A stretch of 64,000 bases of DNA, taken from positions 65,324,140-65,388,139 of the forward strand of contig CM075858.1 in the NCBI GenBank assembly GCA_037975125.1, written 5' to 3'. Below are positions 26,030 to 38,640 of the stretch, one piece after another. Numbering within the stretch: position 1 is the first letter of the stretch; every line of letters starts with the position of its first letter. The DNA comes from Latrodectus hesperus. Taxonomy: Eukaryota; Arthropoda; Arachnida; Araneae; Theridiidae. The notes below the pieces were generated by a model. That model had not been told where the DNA came from and ran no database searches. It was given only the letters and a program-made list of their open reading frames with translations. The translations under genes and the position numbers were made by a program.

Positions 26030-26345
26030 CTAAAGTGAAGTATATGCTAAAATTTATAAACGTTACATTTAAAATGAGGGCAAATAGAATTTAAAATTAT
26101 AAATTACGACGGTTTCTCTTATAAGTTGATTTTGTTTCGCAACAAATGGAAGTATAAAAGTCAAATTTTGGAATTTATATTTCTGAATACATCGAAATTT
26201 AGTTGATTAAAATTCAGAAATATTAGATTTAAAATGATTTGTAAAATTTAAAGCCATAGAATAAAAATAGTTTTCACACATCATAAATTGACTTTGTTTT
26301 CAAACAAACGGAAAATCAAAGGCAATTTGGTTATTTTACTTTACT
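26030..26345. repeat. Degenerate direct duplication, about 155 bp
   Basis: The segment around 26120-26180 (ATAAGTTGATTTTGTTT, CAACAAATGGAA, GTCAAATTTTGG) is echoed at about 26282-26335 (ATAAATTGACTTTGTTT, CAAACAAACGGAA, GGCAATTTGG). Two copies are visible. Confidence 0.45.
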
Positions 26346-26640
26346 TCTATAAATATGAGAAATAAAAAAAACTTGAATGAAAAAAAGACAGTTGGGATAA
26401 ATAGAAAAAAATTGTGTACGCTTGGCATCCCCTAATGTCTGACAATGAAGTTTCGAAGTAATTGTCGTTGAGACCAAAGTAAACATTCCAACACCCATCA
26501 TTGTTCGATTTTCCCACATAGAAAGAGGGTCTACTGGCAGGGAGAAGTTATGAACGCTAAGCGCAATTTGTGACAAAGTGCTTTTAGTTTCGTTTGGAGA
26601 AGCATTTGCTTAAAATTATAGGCAATTTGTCTAAATGAAT
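26346..26640. other. Balanced-composition segment, unclassified
   Basis: A - strand frame of 81 codons (26331-26576) has non-repetitive amino-acid content, but no domain, splice context or start context supports a gene. It may be a small regulatory island or an old repeat. Confidence 0.3.
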
Positions 26641-26649
26641 GTGGAAAAA

Positions 26650-27200
26650 AAACTTTCACTTGACGTATAATTTTTATAGTTATGTTACGCGTTACTTCCT
26701 TTTGTAAATAATAAAATCGAACATAATGATATTCACTGCAACATTTGTGGTGAATGTAATATGTGTAAATTCCTAAATGCCATTCATGATTATTTAACTT
26801 TATATTTTCTTAATAGTTATAATAATTTACTTTTATGTGTGATAACTGTTCCTTAAATAACTTCTATTTAACTTATAATTATTATAGTAAATCTATGCGT
26901 ACTTCTTTTTTTTTTGTAAATAATAAAAAAAGTATGATATTGTAGCATAAGAAAAATGATAGAATATAATAGCGATTGTGCAGAACTGTAAATATGTAGG
27001 TATTCATGAGCAGTTTATGATTATTTTGATATAATTTTATTTATAATATTTTAATGGTTATAATAATTCCTATATAATCATAATAATTTTATTTAACATA
27101 ATATTATGATTGTATTGCCTGTTTTTTTCCCTTTTCTAAGTAATATAAAGTGGAACGTGATGATATTCATGTAAAATGTAAAAAGCTGTTGCAACAATTA
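26650..27200. repeat. Degenerate tandem array, about 210 bp monomer, 3 copies
   Basis: TTCCTTTTGTAAATAATAAA followed by a CATAATGATATTC-like block begins near 26696, with relatives near 26903 and 27119. Intervening TTATAATAATTTACTTTTAT-like stretches also line up. Confidence 0.55.
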
Positions 27201-27837
27201 CGTAGAACAGCAAAAATATTACAGCAACGGTTACATTGTAAATTCCTATTTGCAGTTCTTGAAAAGGACCAAAATAAAAATTAGGATTAATGTTAACTTA
27301 AAATTCCACTATGGAATGAAATTCATAATAAATTTCAAATTCTTAAATAGACGTAACGTATTTAATAAAAGTATTTCTAAAAGAAAATGTTAATAAAAAT
27401 TTAGAAGTGAGTGTCTCTTAGTTCATTTGTAGACCCTTAATTGGATTGAGAGCTAAAGTTTAAATTGATTCCAAACCCCAAAAGACATATAAGATTCGAA
27501 CCTTTAAACTATTGAACTGAAAATCCGAGTGCAAATCATTCAATTCCCAGTTCGATTCAAGAAATAAGGTAAAATTTTCCAATAACAAATAATGAGGTTA
27601 AAAATGGAGGGTAAAAAGCAGCTCTCTTATAAAAACTTCTAACAGTTAGAAGACATTCTCATAAAATCATGATAGAAACATTATTAATTGTAATCTTGAA
27701 CAATAAAAACTGAATTGATTCAAATTTAAGAAAATGTTATTCATAGTTAAGAAAAATTTCACACTTAAATATAAGTGTCTTCTGGGCAATATCTGTCTCT
27801 GACACTTTCCAGTAAGTAACTTTAATTATCTTCTTCT

Positions 27838-28318
27838 TTAATAGCGTAACAACCTATTACAGGTCTTAGTTACCTCTACAGCAGGCCTTTTCCAGACCAG
27901 TCTGACCAGAGCAACACTTTGCCAGTTCCTAATTTTCAGTATCTTGAGGTCATTTTCAGTGTCAATGAGCCATCTTGTTGGTGGTCTTCCTCGAGCACGG
28001 GATCCTTGGGTATTCTTAAATGTTGATATTCCAGTGGGGTTGTTTTCCAGGCTTCTCCAGACATCGCCAAGCCATCTTAGCTTGTTATTTCTAAAACCTG
28101 GGTAATCTGGGGTTGGTTATACAGTCAATACAATTTAAAATTATATCTGGTTCGCCAGCAACCCTGTTCCTGTACAGGGGCCTATAGATAGTTCTTAATG
28201 CCTTCTTTTCAAAGGTTTCCAGTGTTCGCTGTTTATCAACATTTAATGTCCACGTTTCGCTTGCATATAGCAGCACGGGTAGTATGAGTGAATTGTAAAT
28301 TCCCAGTTTTGTTTTTGA
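27838..28318 (-). pseudogene. Non-LTR retrotransposon ORF2 C-terminus, decayed
   Basis: Reading from 28318 leftwards gives SSKTKLGIYNSLILPVLLYA, then SETWTLNVDKQRTLETFEKK and ALRTIYRPLYRN, the standard post-palm region of arthropod non-LTR reverse transcriptases. A later frame reads RGRPPTRWLIDTENDLKILK then RNWQSVALVRLVWKR and ends RLLRY-stop at 27838. The first and last parts are in different frames, so the copy is disrupted and lacks everything 5' of this region. Confidence 0.85.
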
Positions 28319-29258
<940 letters not shown>

Positions 29259-29739
29259 ATAGCATTTTATAAACTCATAGTCATCTACTAAGTGTAAATT
29301 TCATATTTCAGCAAGATGGTGCATTTTTCCGCGCATCTGATATTTTGAAAAAGTGATTTGAACAAAATAAGAAATATTTTGTATTGATCGCGGACTTGCA
29401 ATCATTTAAATTTAGTTTAAATTGCTTAAGGAATATTAAATTTATAATGAAAAACAATATTCAACTTTAATATTACTCATTAATTCTTTATGACACAAAG
29501 AATAAGCTATAAATTACTTAGAGGATTTATTTAAAGGTAGACCAAACACAAAATGGCATAAAGCCTGTGAAGATACTATAAGGCAAAAAATTAATTATTT
29601 TTAAAATATCCTTTAAGCATTAGCTATTCTTTGTATTGTCATTATCATTGTACAACAGCATACTTCATGTTTGTTTTCTTTATTTGGATATAATTTTATT
29701 TTAAATGGGATTAAATATTTTTCTAAAATACGGTTTATT

Positions 29740-30149
29740 GTTGCAATTTTATTGTTGTTGTTACTAATGACACTTGGACAAGCCAAGCTCGCTATGCCTT
29801 GGCTATGCGAATTTAAGTCAATTGGGAGCGTCTTTCGTTTAATCAGAGTACCATGAAGGTGAAAGTACGACTTTTGCTCTTCAAATCCTCCGATAGATGG
29901 CAGCACCAGAGGATCTACTCCCTCAATTTTGGCATTGATCTGAAGGAGGAGTAAATTTCTCCAGACCATTGTACCCATGGTAACTGCTCAACTACCGACC
30001 ACAGGACTTTCGATTCCACAGATTTAATGAGCACGTATACCGCATGTACTCGATGGGTCTTTAGCGGCATTGGGAATCGAACCCCGCCCTTACGGATGGA
30101 AGGCCGTTACCCTAAATACTAGGCTACCACGGCCTCAGTTGTAATTTTA
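29740..30149 (-). mobile_element. SINE-A copy 2, full length, with target-site duplication
   Basis: The body is 29752-30137 (386 bp). Read on the - strand it begins with a tRNA-like head (GGCCGTGGTAGCCTAGTATT as A-box region; GGTTCGATTCCC as B-box near 30070-30081), runs through an unrelated body, and ends in GTAACAACAACAA. Flanking 12-bp repeats GTTGCAATTTTA (29740-29751) and GTTGTAATTTTA (30138-30149) differ at one base and are taken as the target duplication. The open frame 29613-29978 is incidental. Confidence 0.92.
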
Positions 30150-30238
30150 AATATGATTAAAAAAAATTAACTGTTTGAATTTGTACTGACATATTTGTAA
30201 GACAAATTCAAACAACAGTAATCCTTGTCTTTATAATT

Positions 30239-30628
30239 ATGAACCTCACTATATGAAAGAATACGCCGACCAATGGCTAAGTGGTTAGCGTTCCTGACTC
30301 CTGAGCAGTGGGTCCCGGGTTCGAGTGCCGGTTCCAGCATGGATGTTAACTTTCTTTCTCTGTTCTCTATGTGTTTCTCTGTCCTTTCTTCTGAGACGAT
30401 GTATGAATGTGGCCCACCCTATAAACGGGTTTGCGGTGGTTTGGCGCTGACAACGCTACTCGCCTTCGTGACTTGGTTCACAGTTGCCCGCTGGGTAACG
30501 ACAAATGAGTAGCAGTTTCTGGCCTTGTTGTAGCATAGGGTTCGTCAACCAAGTACCCACCGCTGGAAAAAATATAAAAGAATATATAATTTCTCTTAAC
30601 TCGTAATGCTAAACATAGTGAGGTTCAT
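30239..30628. repeat. 14-bp inverted repeat split by SINE-B
   Basis: ATGAACCTCACTAT (30239-30252) is matched exactly by its complement at 30615-30628. Removing SINE-B and one target duplication would leave a stem with a loop of about 40 bp, so the SINE landed in a pre-existing hairpin-like sequence. Confidence 0.6.
30251..30584 (+). mobile_element. SINE-B, tRNA-derived, with target-site duplication
   Basis: It starts with a tRNA-like head at about 30268-30342: A-box TGGCTAAGTGG fits TRGYNNANNNG, and B-box GGTTCGAGTGCC has one mismatch inside a self-pairing CCGGG...GCCGG arm. A body of about 230 bp follows, ending in CCGCTGGAAAAA. Flanking 13-bp repeats ATATGAAAGAATA (30251-30263) and ATATAAAAGAATA (30572-30584) differ at one base. 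The 79-codon frame inside is incidental. Confidence 0.9.
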
Positions 30629-32500
30629 ATTGTATTTTTTTAACACATCTTTATCTACCATTCTTATATATATATGCTAAATAATATAAATATTTGTTTG
30701 ACTGTTATCCCTCTTTTTTATTCATTTTTAAAAGAGAAAACACTGTAATTTTTTTAAAAATTTATTTCAGTTACATAAAAATGAATTTTTTAAGAAAATC
30801 AGTCTTTTAAGAAATTCTATAATGTCACTTGCAAATACGATTTTTGATGCATAAATTACGTATCCATCTGTTTGTAGGAAAAGCAAACAAAAGCAACCCT
30901 AATTCATGTAGGTGGAAAATGTTTGTATTTAACAACGAGCCGTGAATTTATGGTGATACGATTTTGTCTGGAACCATGACGCGGCATGGAGACAGACAGC
31001 TGTCTGTACCTGTTAGTCAGCGCTTTGTAAACTTAACAATAATCCCCAGATAATGACTGTGTATACTAGCAATCAGTTAGCAATCTGTTGTCTCTCTGTT
31101 TGCTGCATCTTTAGTCAGCTCTACTACATCTTTATCGCTTTATAAACTCATCAATAAATCTCAGTTAATCACTATATGCTTGAGTTATATGGTGACATTC
31201 AGTTCTGTCTAACAAGCCAAAGAATTGAATTAATCACCCACATAACTTTAGTAAGGAATGTGGCCATTTTACATTTAAACCATTCATATCTTCTTGTCTG
31301 CTGTTGTTCATCTTGTCTAAAATTGATTGGAAGTTCATCTGAACTTTCCTAAAACACACGGTGTAGAGCAAATCTTATAGCTATTCATCGGTTATTCATT
31401 TTCAATCACAAAAGGAAATAATACAACTGCAGGAATCCAATATTAGGCTTTTGCTGTACGGATACTTTTCTCATGAAGAAGACTTAACTGCACCTTCTTT
31501 TCCATCAGATCTAACCAGAAAAATTGAATAAGAAGATGCAAATTTTTAGGATAATTAATTAAAAAAATCCTATTCTTGAAGCTAATTTAACAACCTGAGG
31601 ATCTTTTAACTCAATGAATTAAATAAACTTGTTGGTGATTTGAAACCATTCAAAATCCAAGATTTTGTGAAAACTAAAATTTCCCACAGAAAACTTAAAG
31701 TGTTTTTTTTTTTTTCCTTGATAAAAAATTTTAAGAATTCCTGGTTTTTTGCTTCGACGGATGTAATGGAACATTAACATGAAACAATGAATGACGAAAA
31801 TTCATTGATTCTTGGAAAATCTATTTGAAGGCTCTGCTTTTACACAATGGTGACAAATTTCATTTTATACATTAAGTTTTTGCAACCAACAAGATTAAAA
31901 TATATTTATATGGAAAACTTGTTAGCAAAAACATAACAGAGTAAGCTCTGCTTGTTGTCATTAAAAAGTCTGTAACTGCATTGGATCTGTAGTTAGGTTT
32001 AACTAAATATTTCCTTTGTGTGTGGGAAGATAGGAGATAAGACCCAGAGAGATAAGATAAGAGATAAAAATCTTTACACCAAGTAGGTATGTAGTCATAA
32101 CGAAAATTTCCTCCGCCTGGGCAGAAGAACATTTTGCGTCAATCATTGGTAAGTTCTGCTATATTATCTTTTACCTAGATTTCATATAAAGTTAATGCTT
32201 TTTAAAAAATTGTCTTAGATTATAGATACAAATTTTATTGAGTCTCGTAATTTGAAGACATTTTATTTCTGTTTCTAGAATTAAAATAATTTTAATGTAT
32301 AATTTACAAATAATTTAATTGGTGATAATATATTTGAAGATTCGTTAAAGGAAACTAAAAAATCAATATCGAAGGATTAAAAAGAATAATATAATTTTCA
32401 CGCAATATTATTTACTTTATTTTTTAAAATAAAGTATACGTAATTTAAACTACTGCTCTTGGCTTCTAAAATTAAAGAATAGGTAGTCATATATAATAAT
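30629..32500. other. AT-rich spacer
   Basis: No gene is supported. A weak duplication of about 120 bp period is seen near 31010-31200 (CGCTTTGTAAAC versus CGCTTTATAAAC). A poly-T run lies at about 31702-31713. Confidence 0.5.
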
Positions 32501-32564
32501 AAAAATCAGTGTATCATTCTGCTAGCACCACAGTTTGTGCTAGCAGAATCATCCTCTGATTTTT
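32501..32564. ncRNA. 64-nt near-perfect hairpin, microRNA-precursor-like or MITE relic
   Basis: The arms 32501-32528 and 32537-32564 pair at 25 of 28 positions with an 8-nt loop (CACAGTTT). The top 13 bp (ATTCTGCTAGCAC and its complement) are perfect, then three mismatches, then nine more pairs (AAAAATCAG). The size and the internal bulge are compatible with a microRNA precursor. No homology to a known family is recognised, and a short decayed fold-back element is equally possible. Confidence 0.4.
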
Positions 32565-34217
32565 CCATTTGAAAAAGAATTTAATCAAAAGAGGTCTTCT
32601 TGTCATTTGCTTTTAATTTTTTGTGGCATGATTTCCAAACTTAAAATTGTTAAATCCAAGCCAAATAGGAAAAATATGTGCATAAATAACAGCTGAAGTA
32701 AACAAGTCAGTGAAGAAAGTACCTCGTTTCATTTTCATATAGATAACTAGTATATACGCCTTTATAATTAAATTTCTGTAATATCTCAATATTTTGCATC
32801 AATGATTTCATATAATATCATATAAATTTTAATTCAGAAACACACACATAGAAAAAATATAACCTTTCACTTTTTTCATTAAATCTTAAAATTGGAAAAA
32901 AAAGCACACTTATTAGATGAAAAAAAAATTAAAATTTTTTAGGTAATAAATCTACTTTTTTTAAAGTAATCTTAACCAATTAACACTTTCTAAATTAAAT
33001 AGTGCTAGATTCTTATCACCTTACCTATATTATATGATTTAATTTTGTCTTGTAGAAAATCTATCAGATTAAAACTGTTGAGGAGGAATTTTGGGGGGCA
33101 TCTACTGTTTATTTGTATATAATTGCTTTCAAAAAAATTGGAACAACGTTTCATTCTCATTGTCTATCAGGATCCAGCTTGGAGTATTATACTCCAAAGG
33201 ACTCGAATCTACCATTTAGTTGAAACCTGGAACTATTTGTTATTAAATAACACGAAATTATTCAAAATATATTTTCAGTTTGAGATATTGGTAATAATGT
33301 ACCCATGGAATACCAGTTCCATTTTTTTTAAAGAAATGCTTAAAATTTAAAAATGTGTATCGTATAAAAGAATAAATAACAATAAAATGCATATTTTATT
33401 ATAATAATATTAATTTTGCAAAGTTCTAAAAGATAAAAAAAAAATTTTAATTCTTCTGTTTTTAAATAAGTATGAATTTAAGTAAATAAATTAGATATTA
33501 CCAATTAACTACTTGACTCCATATTAGAGAAAATAACATAAATTTTTAAAATTATAATTTTTTTTTTATAGTTTACAATGTTTTTGTAAGTTTAATGTAA
33601 TCACATACCGTGTAAAAAGCCAATACCACATTCAATTACTACACAAACAAAGATAAAAAACACACATAAGCTACTCAATAGTATAGAAGGTGTAGTCTGT
33701 TTTGTGGAAGTATGAAGCAGAAAAAATTCAATTCTGATAATAAGTCTGTAGATTCTAAGAGGTAAGATAACATTTTCCCCTCATTTACATTAATTTACTA
33801 AAAATTAATTACCGTGTATTATAGTTAATTATTATAACTGTTCTAATTAAACGTTAGAAGTTAACATGTTAAGTAAATATAGGATCATACAAATCATTTA
33901 TATTTTGAAGTATACAAGTGCTGTCAATTCGCTTAGCTTATTTGATTTTTCAATAAAATATTTTTTAATAAACACTGTTATAAAATTTACGGAAATATTA
34001 TTACATATTTTTAATGAACATTTAACTTGAATGAGATATATTATCAAATATATTTTTAATATATAAATTAAAAATATTTAGGTGAAAAATTGTTTTTATA
34101 AAACTACAATTAAAAATAATAAAAAAATTTGCGGAATAAATCAGTATTTACATCAAGATATGAATTAAAATCAGTGTATCTTTTATATTATCATGCATTT
34201 TTAAAAAAATGCATCTA
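32565..34217. other. AT-rich spacer, nothing recognised
   Basis: No gene, RNA gene or repeat unit was found. Confidence 0.6.
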
Positions 34218-34264
34218 TGTTTGTGTATGTGCGAGAGTGTGTGTAAATGGGTGAAACATAACTA

Positions 34265-34298
<34 letters not shown>

Positions 34299-34309
34299 TG
34301 AGTGAGTGA
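34218..34309. repeat. Compound (TG)n/(GA)n/(GAGT)n microsatellite
   Basis: TG-rich stretches (34218-34242 and 34264-34280) pass directly into GA repeats and then TGAG units ending near 34309. Confidence 0.95.
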
Positions 34310-34980
34310 AAAATATTTTTAATTTTAAATTTTTTTTTAATCTGAATTCTAATTTGAAATATTTGAAATTTTGTGCATTAATGTTGTACAACAGTTTTCT
34401 TTTGAACAAGGAACATTAATTCATTTATACTAAAATACATTAGCTTTATTAATTTGATTTTTAATTTTTTTCTTTATTTATTTTTGCTTTTTTTGGAAAA
34501 TTGATTGTTTATTCTAAAATTAAAGTGACAAGTAAATATTTTGCTTGTTAATAAATATGTAATTTGTTAAAATATATTTACTTTATAATTTAAAATTTTA
34601 AACTCTCTTTTTTATAAGTTAAGTTCTTAATAAGTTCTTTTATAAGTAATAAATTCTTTTATAAACAAGCTCATATTGAAATGTTTCAAAAGCTAATGTT
34701 TGAAATATACAAAATAATAATAATTAATACATAAATAAAGCGGATTTAAAATAATGAATGCGTATGTTTATGAAATTATAAACTTGCATTACTCCTGGTA
34801 GTAATTTGAACTGTACAAAATATCGTATATGGACATGTGAAATGAATTTTTAATTTTTAAAAAGATAATTTATTAATTTTAAATAATAATTTTTATCTTT
34901 GCAAATAAGCTGTTTTTTTCATGTCAATAACAGATTAATCAGCCTTTTTAACTGATGCGAATATAAAATACAATAAATTA

Positions 34981-35070
34981 GCTAACTATTTACTACAATT
35001 TAAAGTATTATCCCACGCTGTAGTAAATAGCTAACTATTAACTATTTATTTCAGCATGTGATAATACTTT
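34981..35070. repeat. Interleaved inverted repeats (pseudoknot-like order)
   Basis: Block A (34981-34997, GCTAACTATTTACTACA) pairs with A' (35019-35035). Block B (35002-35020, AAAGTATTATCCCACGCTG) pairs with B' (35052-35070). The order is A-B-A'-B', so the two stems interleave. There are about two mismatches in each pair. It may be a rearranged MITE end. Confidence 0.55.
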
Positions 35071-35701
35071 TGTTTGAGAAATAAAATATTTCTTTATCTA
35101 TGTTAATCAAGTAATTGTAATACACGTATTTTATAATTGATTAATTTCATATGTAGACCGTGATTTTGAATATAGAGATTTATGACTAAGTACCTATTTA
35201 CCCTTTGACCTTCCAAATATAAACCAATCACTTTCAGTTACTTCGAATAAAAGCTAAATGGATTTATTTAAAAATTTGAATTTTTTCATTCAAGATGTAT
35301 ACATAATACCTATAAATTTAGTGCGAATTTTAAAATAAATTGCTAAAATTAGTAATATTAGTTTATTAAGCATAAAAGAAAGAGTGATTTTTAAAATATG
35401 TAGGCCCTGGACACATACCTCACTTTGCTTTGCTAGAAATTAAGGCTGCAATATATTACAATTAGTGTCTGTTTCTTACTAGTTAAAAAAAATTCCTTGT
35501 TCCCTTTTGTTAAATACCGTCTTTTAAATAATTTTTTTATATATTTGGAATGACGCATAAAATATGTTAGAATTTTTCTGTTTTACCAATTCAATATTGT
35601 GATTAAATATTTGAAGCAATATCAAAATATTTTTGAAGCTAAAGTTTTTAAAAATAATATGATTTTTAATAGTATAACAGAAATAGTAGTTGTATTAAAT
35701 A

Positions 35702-35707
<6 letters not shown>
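35071..35707. other. AT-rich spacer
   Basis: Nothing recognised. Confidence 0.6.

Positions 35708-35790
<83 letters not shown>
35708..35790. repeat. (TA)n microsatellite
   Basis: About 83 bp of uninterrupted TA repeat. Confidence 0.97.
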
Positions 35791-35793
<3 letters not shown>

Positions 35794-35969
35794 CTGATTT
35801 TATTGTTATTATTTCCTTATACGTATAATAATTATTTTTACGCAGAGGCAAATAAATTCAAATTGAATTTTATCGAATTTTTCATGTAGATCTGAAAAAT
35901 GGAAAATACAGATGTTGCAATTTCTAAATCCTTTTAGCGGCATAAACTGTTTGAAAAGAGTATTTGCGA

Positions 35970-36400
35970 TTACACCCGAGGAAGTCGTTCCAAATTACCC
36001 CTTTGAGTCACTCCTGTAAAGACCAATTACGGAGCGCCATCTGCTTGGTATCTAGAGAGGCGAACGTGATAGGACAGAGAAGCGAAAAGCATGACAAGGA
36101 CGACAATGTGTCGCTGTGAAGTGTCACGTGATGTCGTCGGTCGCTAACGAAGGCGGGGCATGTTTACTTTCCCATTGGGTAAAGTCTTGCAGGTAGAAGC
36201 CAGGTGAAACCCCGCCCTATACTGTGACATGTCCAACAGAGTCGCAATTGAACTTTTCTCGGGGAAAGAGAAAAAGAAGAGAATTCTTGAGAGCTGCTTC
36301 TCTATTATAAGAGAAATATATATGGAATAACTTGAAGAACGCGCTGTTGCTCTTTGAAGTTTCGTTTTGATCTCTTATTCATTCTTGGCGACAAAATTCG
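35970..36400. promoter_or_regulatory. Balanced-GC island with CTCF-like motif, about 8.7 kb upstream of the coding exon
   Basis: There is a sharp composition shift. The - strand of 36035-36047 reads CAAGCAGATGGCG, matching the CTCF core pattern at 12 of 13 positions. Other visible motifs are CACGTG (36125-36130), the forkhead-like TGTTTACTT near 36161, CCCATTGGG near 36172, and CAGGTGAAA near 36201. It looks like a compact regulatory element or alternative promoter; no open frame is supported. Confidence 0.45.
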
Positions 36401-37126
36401 GCGCCAGATTGGGAAAAAGTTTATTTTTTTCAGTTGAATGATTTGACGTTTGAAAAAAATATCTGAAACAAATTCAAGAAGAGTGTCATATATTATTTAT
36501 AAATTTTATTGAAAGATTATACTTTTATTTTAGTTATTTAATATTGATTTTAGGATGCATCCTACGTGACTTCATTATCCATTGATTTTTCTTAGAATTG
36601 ACTTTTCATTTTTCTTCTATTAGAAGTTCATAATTATAAAATAATATTTAAATTTGAGTTGTAAATGCTAATTTATTTTATATTTAACAATGTATACTAG
36701 AAATAAATTACAATTTTCCCAATTTTGAAAATAAATTATTTTGATCTAAAAATTATTAAACCGTGTTGATGATAAACTTATTATCAAATATTTTATTGAA
36801 CCTAATAGCGGTAGCATTGCAATCACTCTAAAATATAGTTTATACACTTTATGAAAAAAGTATATAGATCCGTTATTTTAATTGTCAAATAAAGTTATTC
36901 AAAAAGTAAAATGAATGACATGAAATATTAATTTATTGAAATTCAGTATTAGCTTTTTTTAAGTTATTCCCATTTTTAATTTCGCTTAGAATATTTAATA
37001 TAACTAATTTTTTTAATTATGTGATAGTTAAAAATGACAGATTTACTGGTGTTTTCTTTGGGAATTTTACTAATAACAACGTAAACGAGAAAGTTCTAGC
37101 CATTTTTAATGACCCAAAAGAAGAAA
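36401..37126. other. AT-rich spacer
   Basis: Nothing recognised. Confidence 0.6.
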
Positions 37127-37155
37127 CAATTGGCTACAGAAAGTGTAGCCAATTG
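37127..37155. repeat. Perfect 12-bp hairpin next to the mariner relic
   Basis: CAATTGGCTACA, loop GAAAG, TGTAGCCAATTG. It lies just past the 3' end of the mariner transposase and may belong to that element. Confidence 0.7.
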
Positions 37156-37164
37156 TAAGTCTCA

Positions 37165-37790
37165 AGTAATCACCATTCATATTCAACACGTTTGCCAACG
37201 TGTCTTCAGTTGTGCAATCACCTTGCGGTAAGACTCCGGACTTTTGGACGCAAAGAAATCCGGGAGTGCTTGGCGTAAGTCTGTTTCATATTTGAAGGAT
37301 TTTCTGTGAAGATGATTGTACTGGAATGAAAGAGCTGGCAATATAATGGTGCAAAGTAAGATGAATAAGGAGGATGGCACAAAGTCTCCCGACCAAGAAG
37401 TTGCATGGTATTCCTGGCCATCCGCGTAACATACGGCCTCGGGTTATCGGTCAAGAACAGTACACCCTTGCGACAAACTAATGTGTGTGCTGACTACTTC
37501 TATTGCAATGCCTGTTAATTGCTGCGATTACAAATCCACAGTGACCTTTTTGTTCATTGATTGCAGCTCATAGAGAACCATTTGGCAACTAGTCCACCAG
37601 ACACTAGCTTTATTACAGAGGGACATATCTTCCGACCTGATTTTCTGAAAACAATGGCTCGCCATACATTCATTCACTGCACTATCCCCAAATGCTTGAC
37701 ACATTCGGCGAGTTGATACAGCAACCATTTCGAAGTCGTAAAACAACACCGAACGAGCTCTTCCGACACATCTGTTTCTCATCACTATTG
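37165..37790 (-). pseudogene. Mariner-family transposase, internally deleted and frameshifted
   Basis: The N-terminal piece (37785-37528) contains RMCQAFGDSAVNECMASHCF then QKIRSEDMSL, the first helix-turn-helix region of mariner transposases. The C-terminal piece reads CRKGVLFLTDNPRPYV (second catalytic Asp kept, about 37450), ETLCHPPYSSYFAPLYCQLF (the usual third Asp position is altered), then in another frame HRKSFKYETDLRQALPDFFA and KVIAQLKTRWQTC. The central third, including the first catalytic Asp, is missing. Intact members are about 345 residues. Terminal repeats were not identified. Confidence 0.9.
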
Positions 37791-38004
37791 TACGAGTTGA
37801 TAAGATTGATGAATGTACGCGGTAGACCTACTTTTATGAAGAGTGATATTCCTACTCTCGGCTGAGTGGTATCTCAACCACGTCATATACTAACTTGCAT
37901 AGCAACGCGATAATGGCAAGAACTTTATGTAGCATTTGTACTTGTTTACTTTTTATAAGTAATTTAATTGCCATAGCTTTTAGCTTTGTTTCTTCTTACT
38001 GAAG

Positions 38005-38180
38005 CCGATAATCAGAAACAGAAAGCATTCGGTGCAACAGCTTTTGATTTCGTATCCCACTTTGGTCTTGGACATTTGTAGTGATTCGGAAAACACTTTC
38101 AACAGTAGACCCTGGTCTAATTAGCCCTCGTGTGCAAAAAATGACCTTTGAGCGACAAACCAAGCAGTAGACGTTTAAAT
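38005..38180 (+). mobile_element. SINE-C copy 2
   Basis: The second copy of the short element at 8105-8290; the shared blocks are GATTCGGAAAACACTTTCAA, GTAGACCCTGGTCTAATTAG, and CTCGTGTGCAAAAAATGA. It has the same orientation. Its 5' part is more degraded and its ends are not defined. Confidence 0.55.
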
Positions 38181-38394
38181 TCCTTACAATAGTCTTAAAC
38201 CCTTAGAGAGATATCAAATATATATTAATAATATTCCTGTTTATTTCAAATATGCATATTATAAACTCAATAAAAGATTGAATTACTGTCCAAAATATAC
38301 AAAAAAATGTTCATTTATTCCAAGTGTTTATTTTTTAATACTAACATGGATTACTATATTTAAAGCAATCTCTGAAGTGAGTCTGCTTTTCACT

Positions 38395-38640
38395 CATTAA
38401 AAGCTGCCCAGGGAATTATTTTGAGCTGGTACTGGTGTTCAGTCTGTTCGCGTCTCCCTTTTCCCTCCTCGAGTGCTTCACTTTATGTACAGTCACGTAA
38501 CTTGCCTGGGAGGGTAGTTAATAGCTTTCCTCTTTGTTCTTAACCGCGCTCTCAAGTGTTCTGCAGGTTTTCCATGAGAATTACTAACTCTTCTCCTTAT
38601 CTTCCTCATTTGAGAGTGAGATTTATACGTTTGACATCTT
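38395..38640. promoter_or_regulatory. Balanced-GC island, putative regulatory element
   Basis: Composition contrasts with the AT-rich flanks, with Nkx-like CTCAAGTG (38551-38558) and ATTA-type homeodomain core sites. No open frame is supported. Function is inferred from composition only. Confidence 0.3.

Noticed and set aside
27500..27565. B-box-like AGTTCGATTCAA as a tRNA or SINE head
   Set aside because: No A-box at proper spacing and no second copy; chance match likely.
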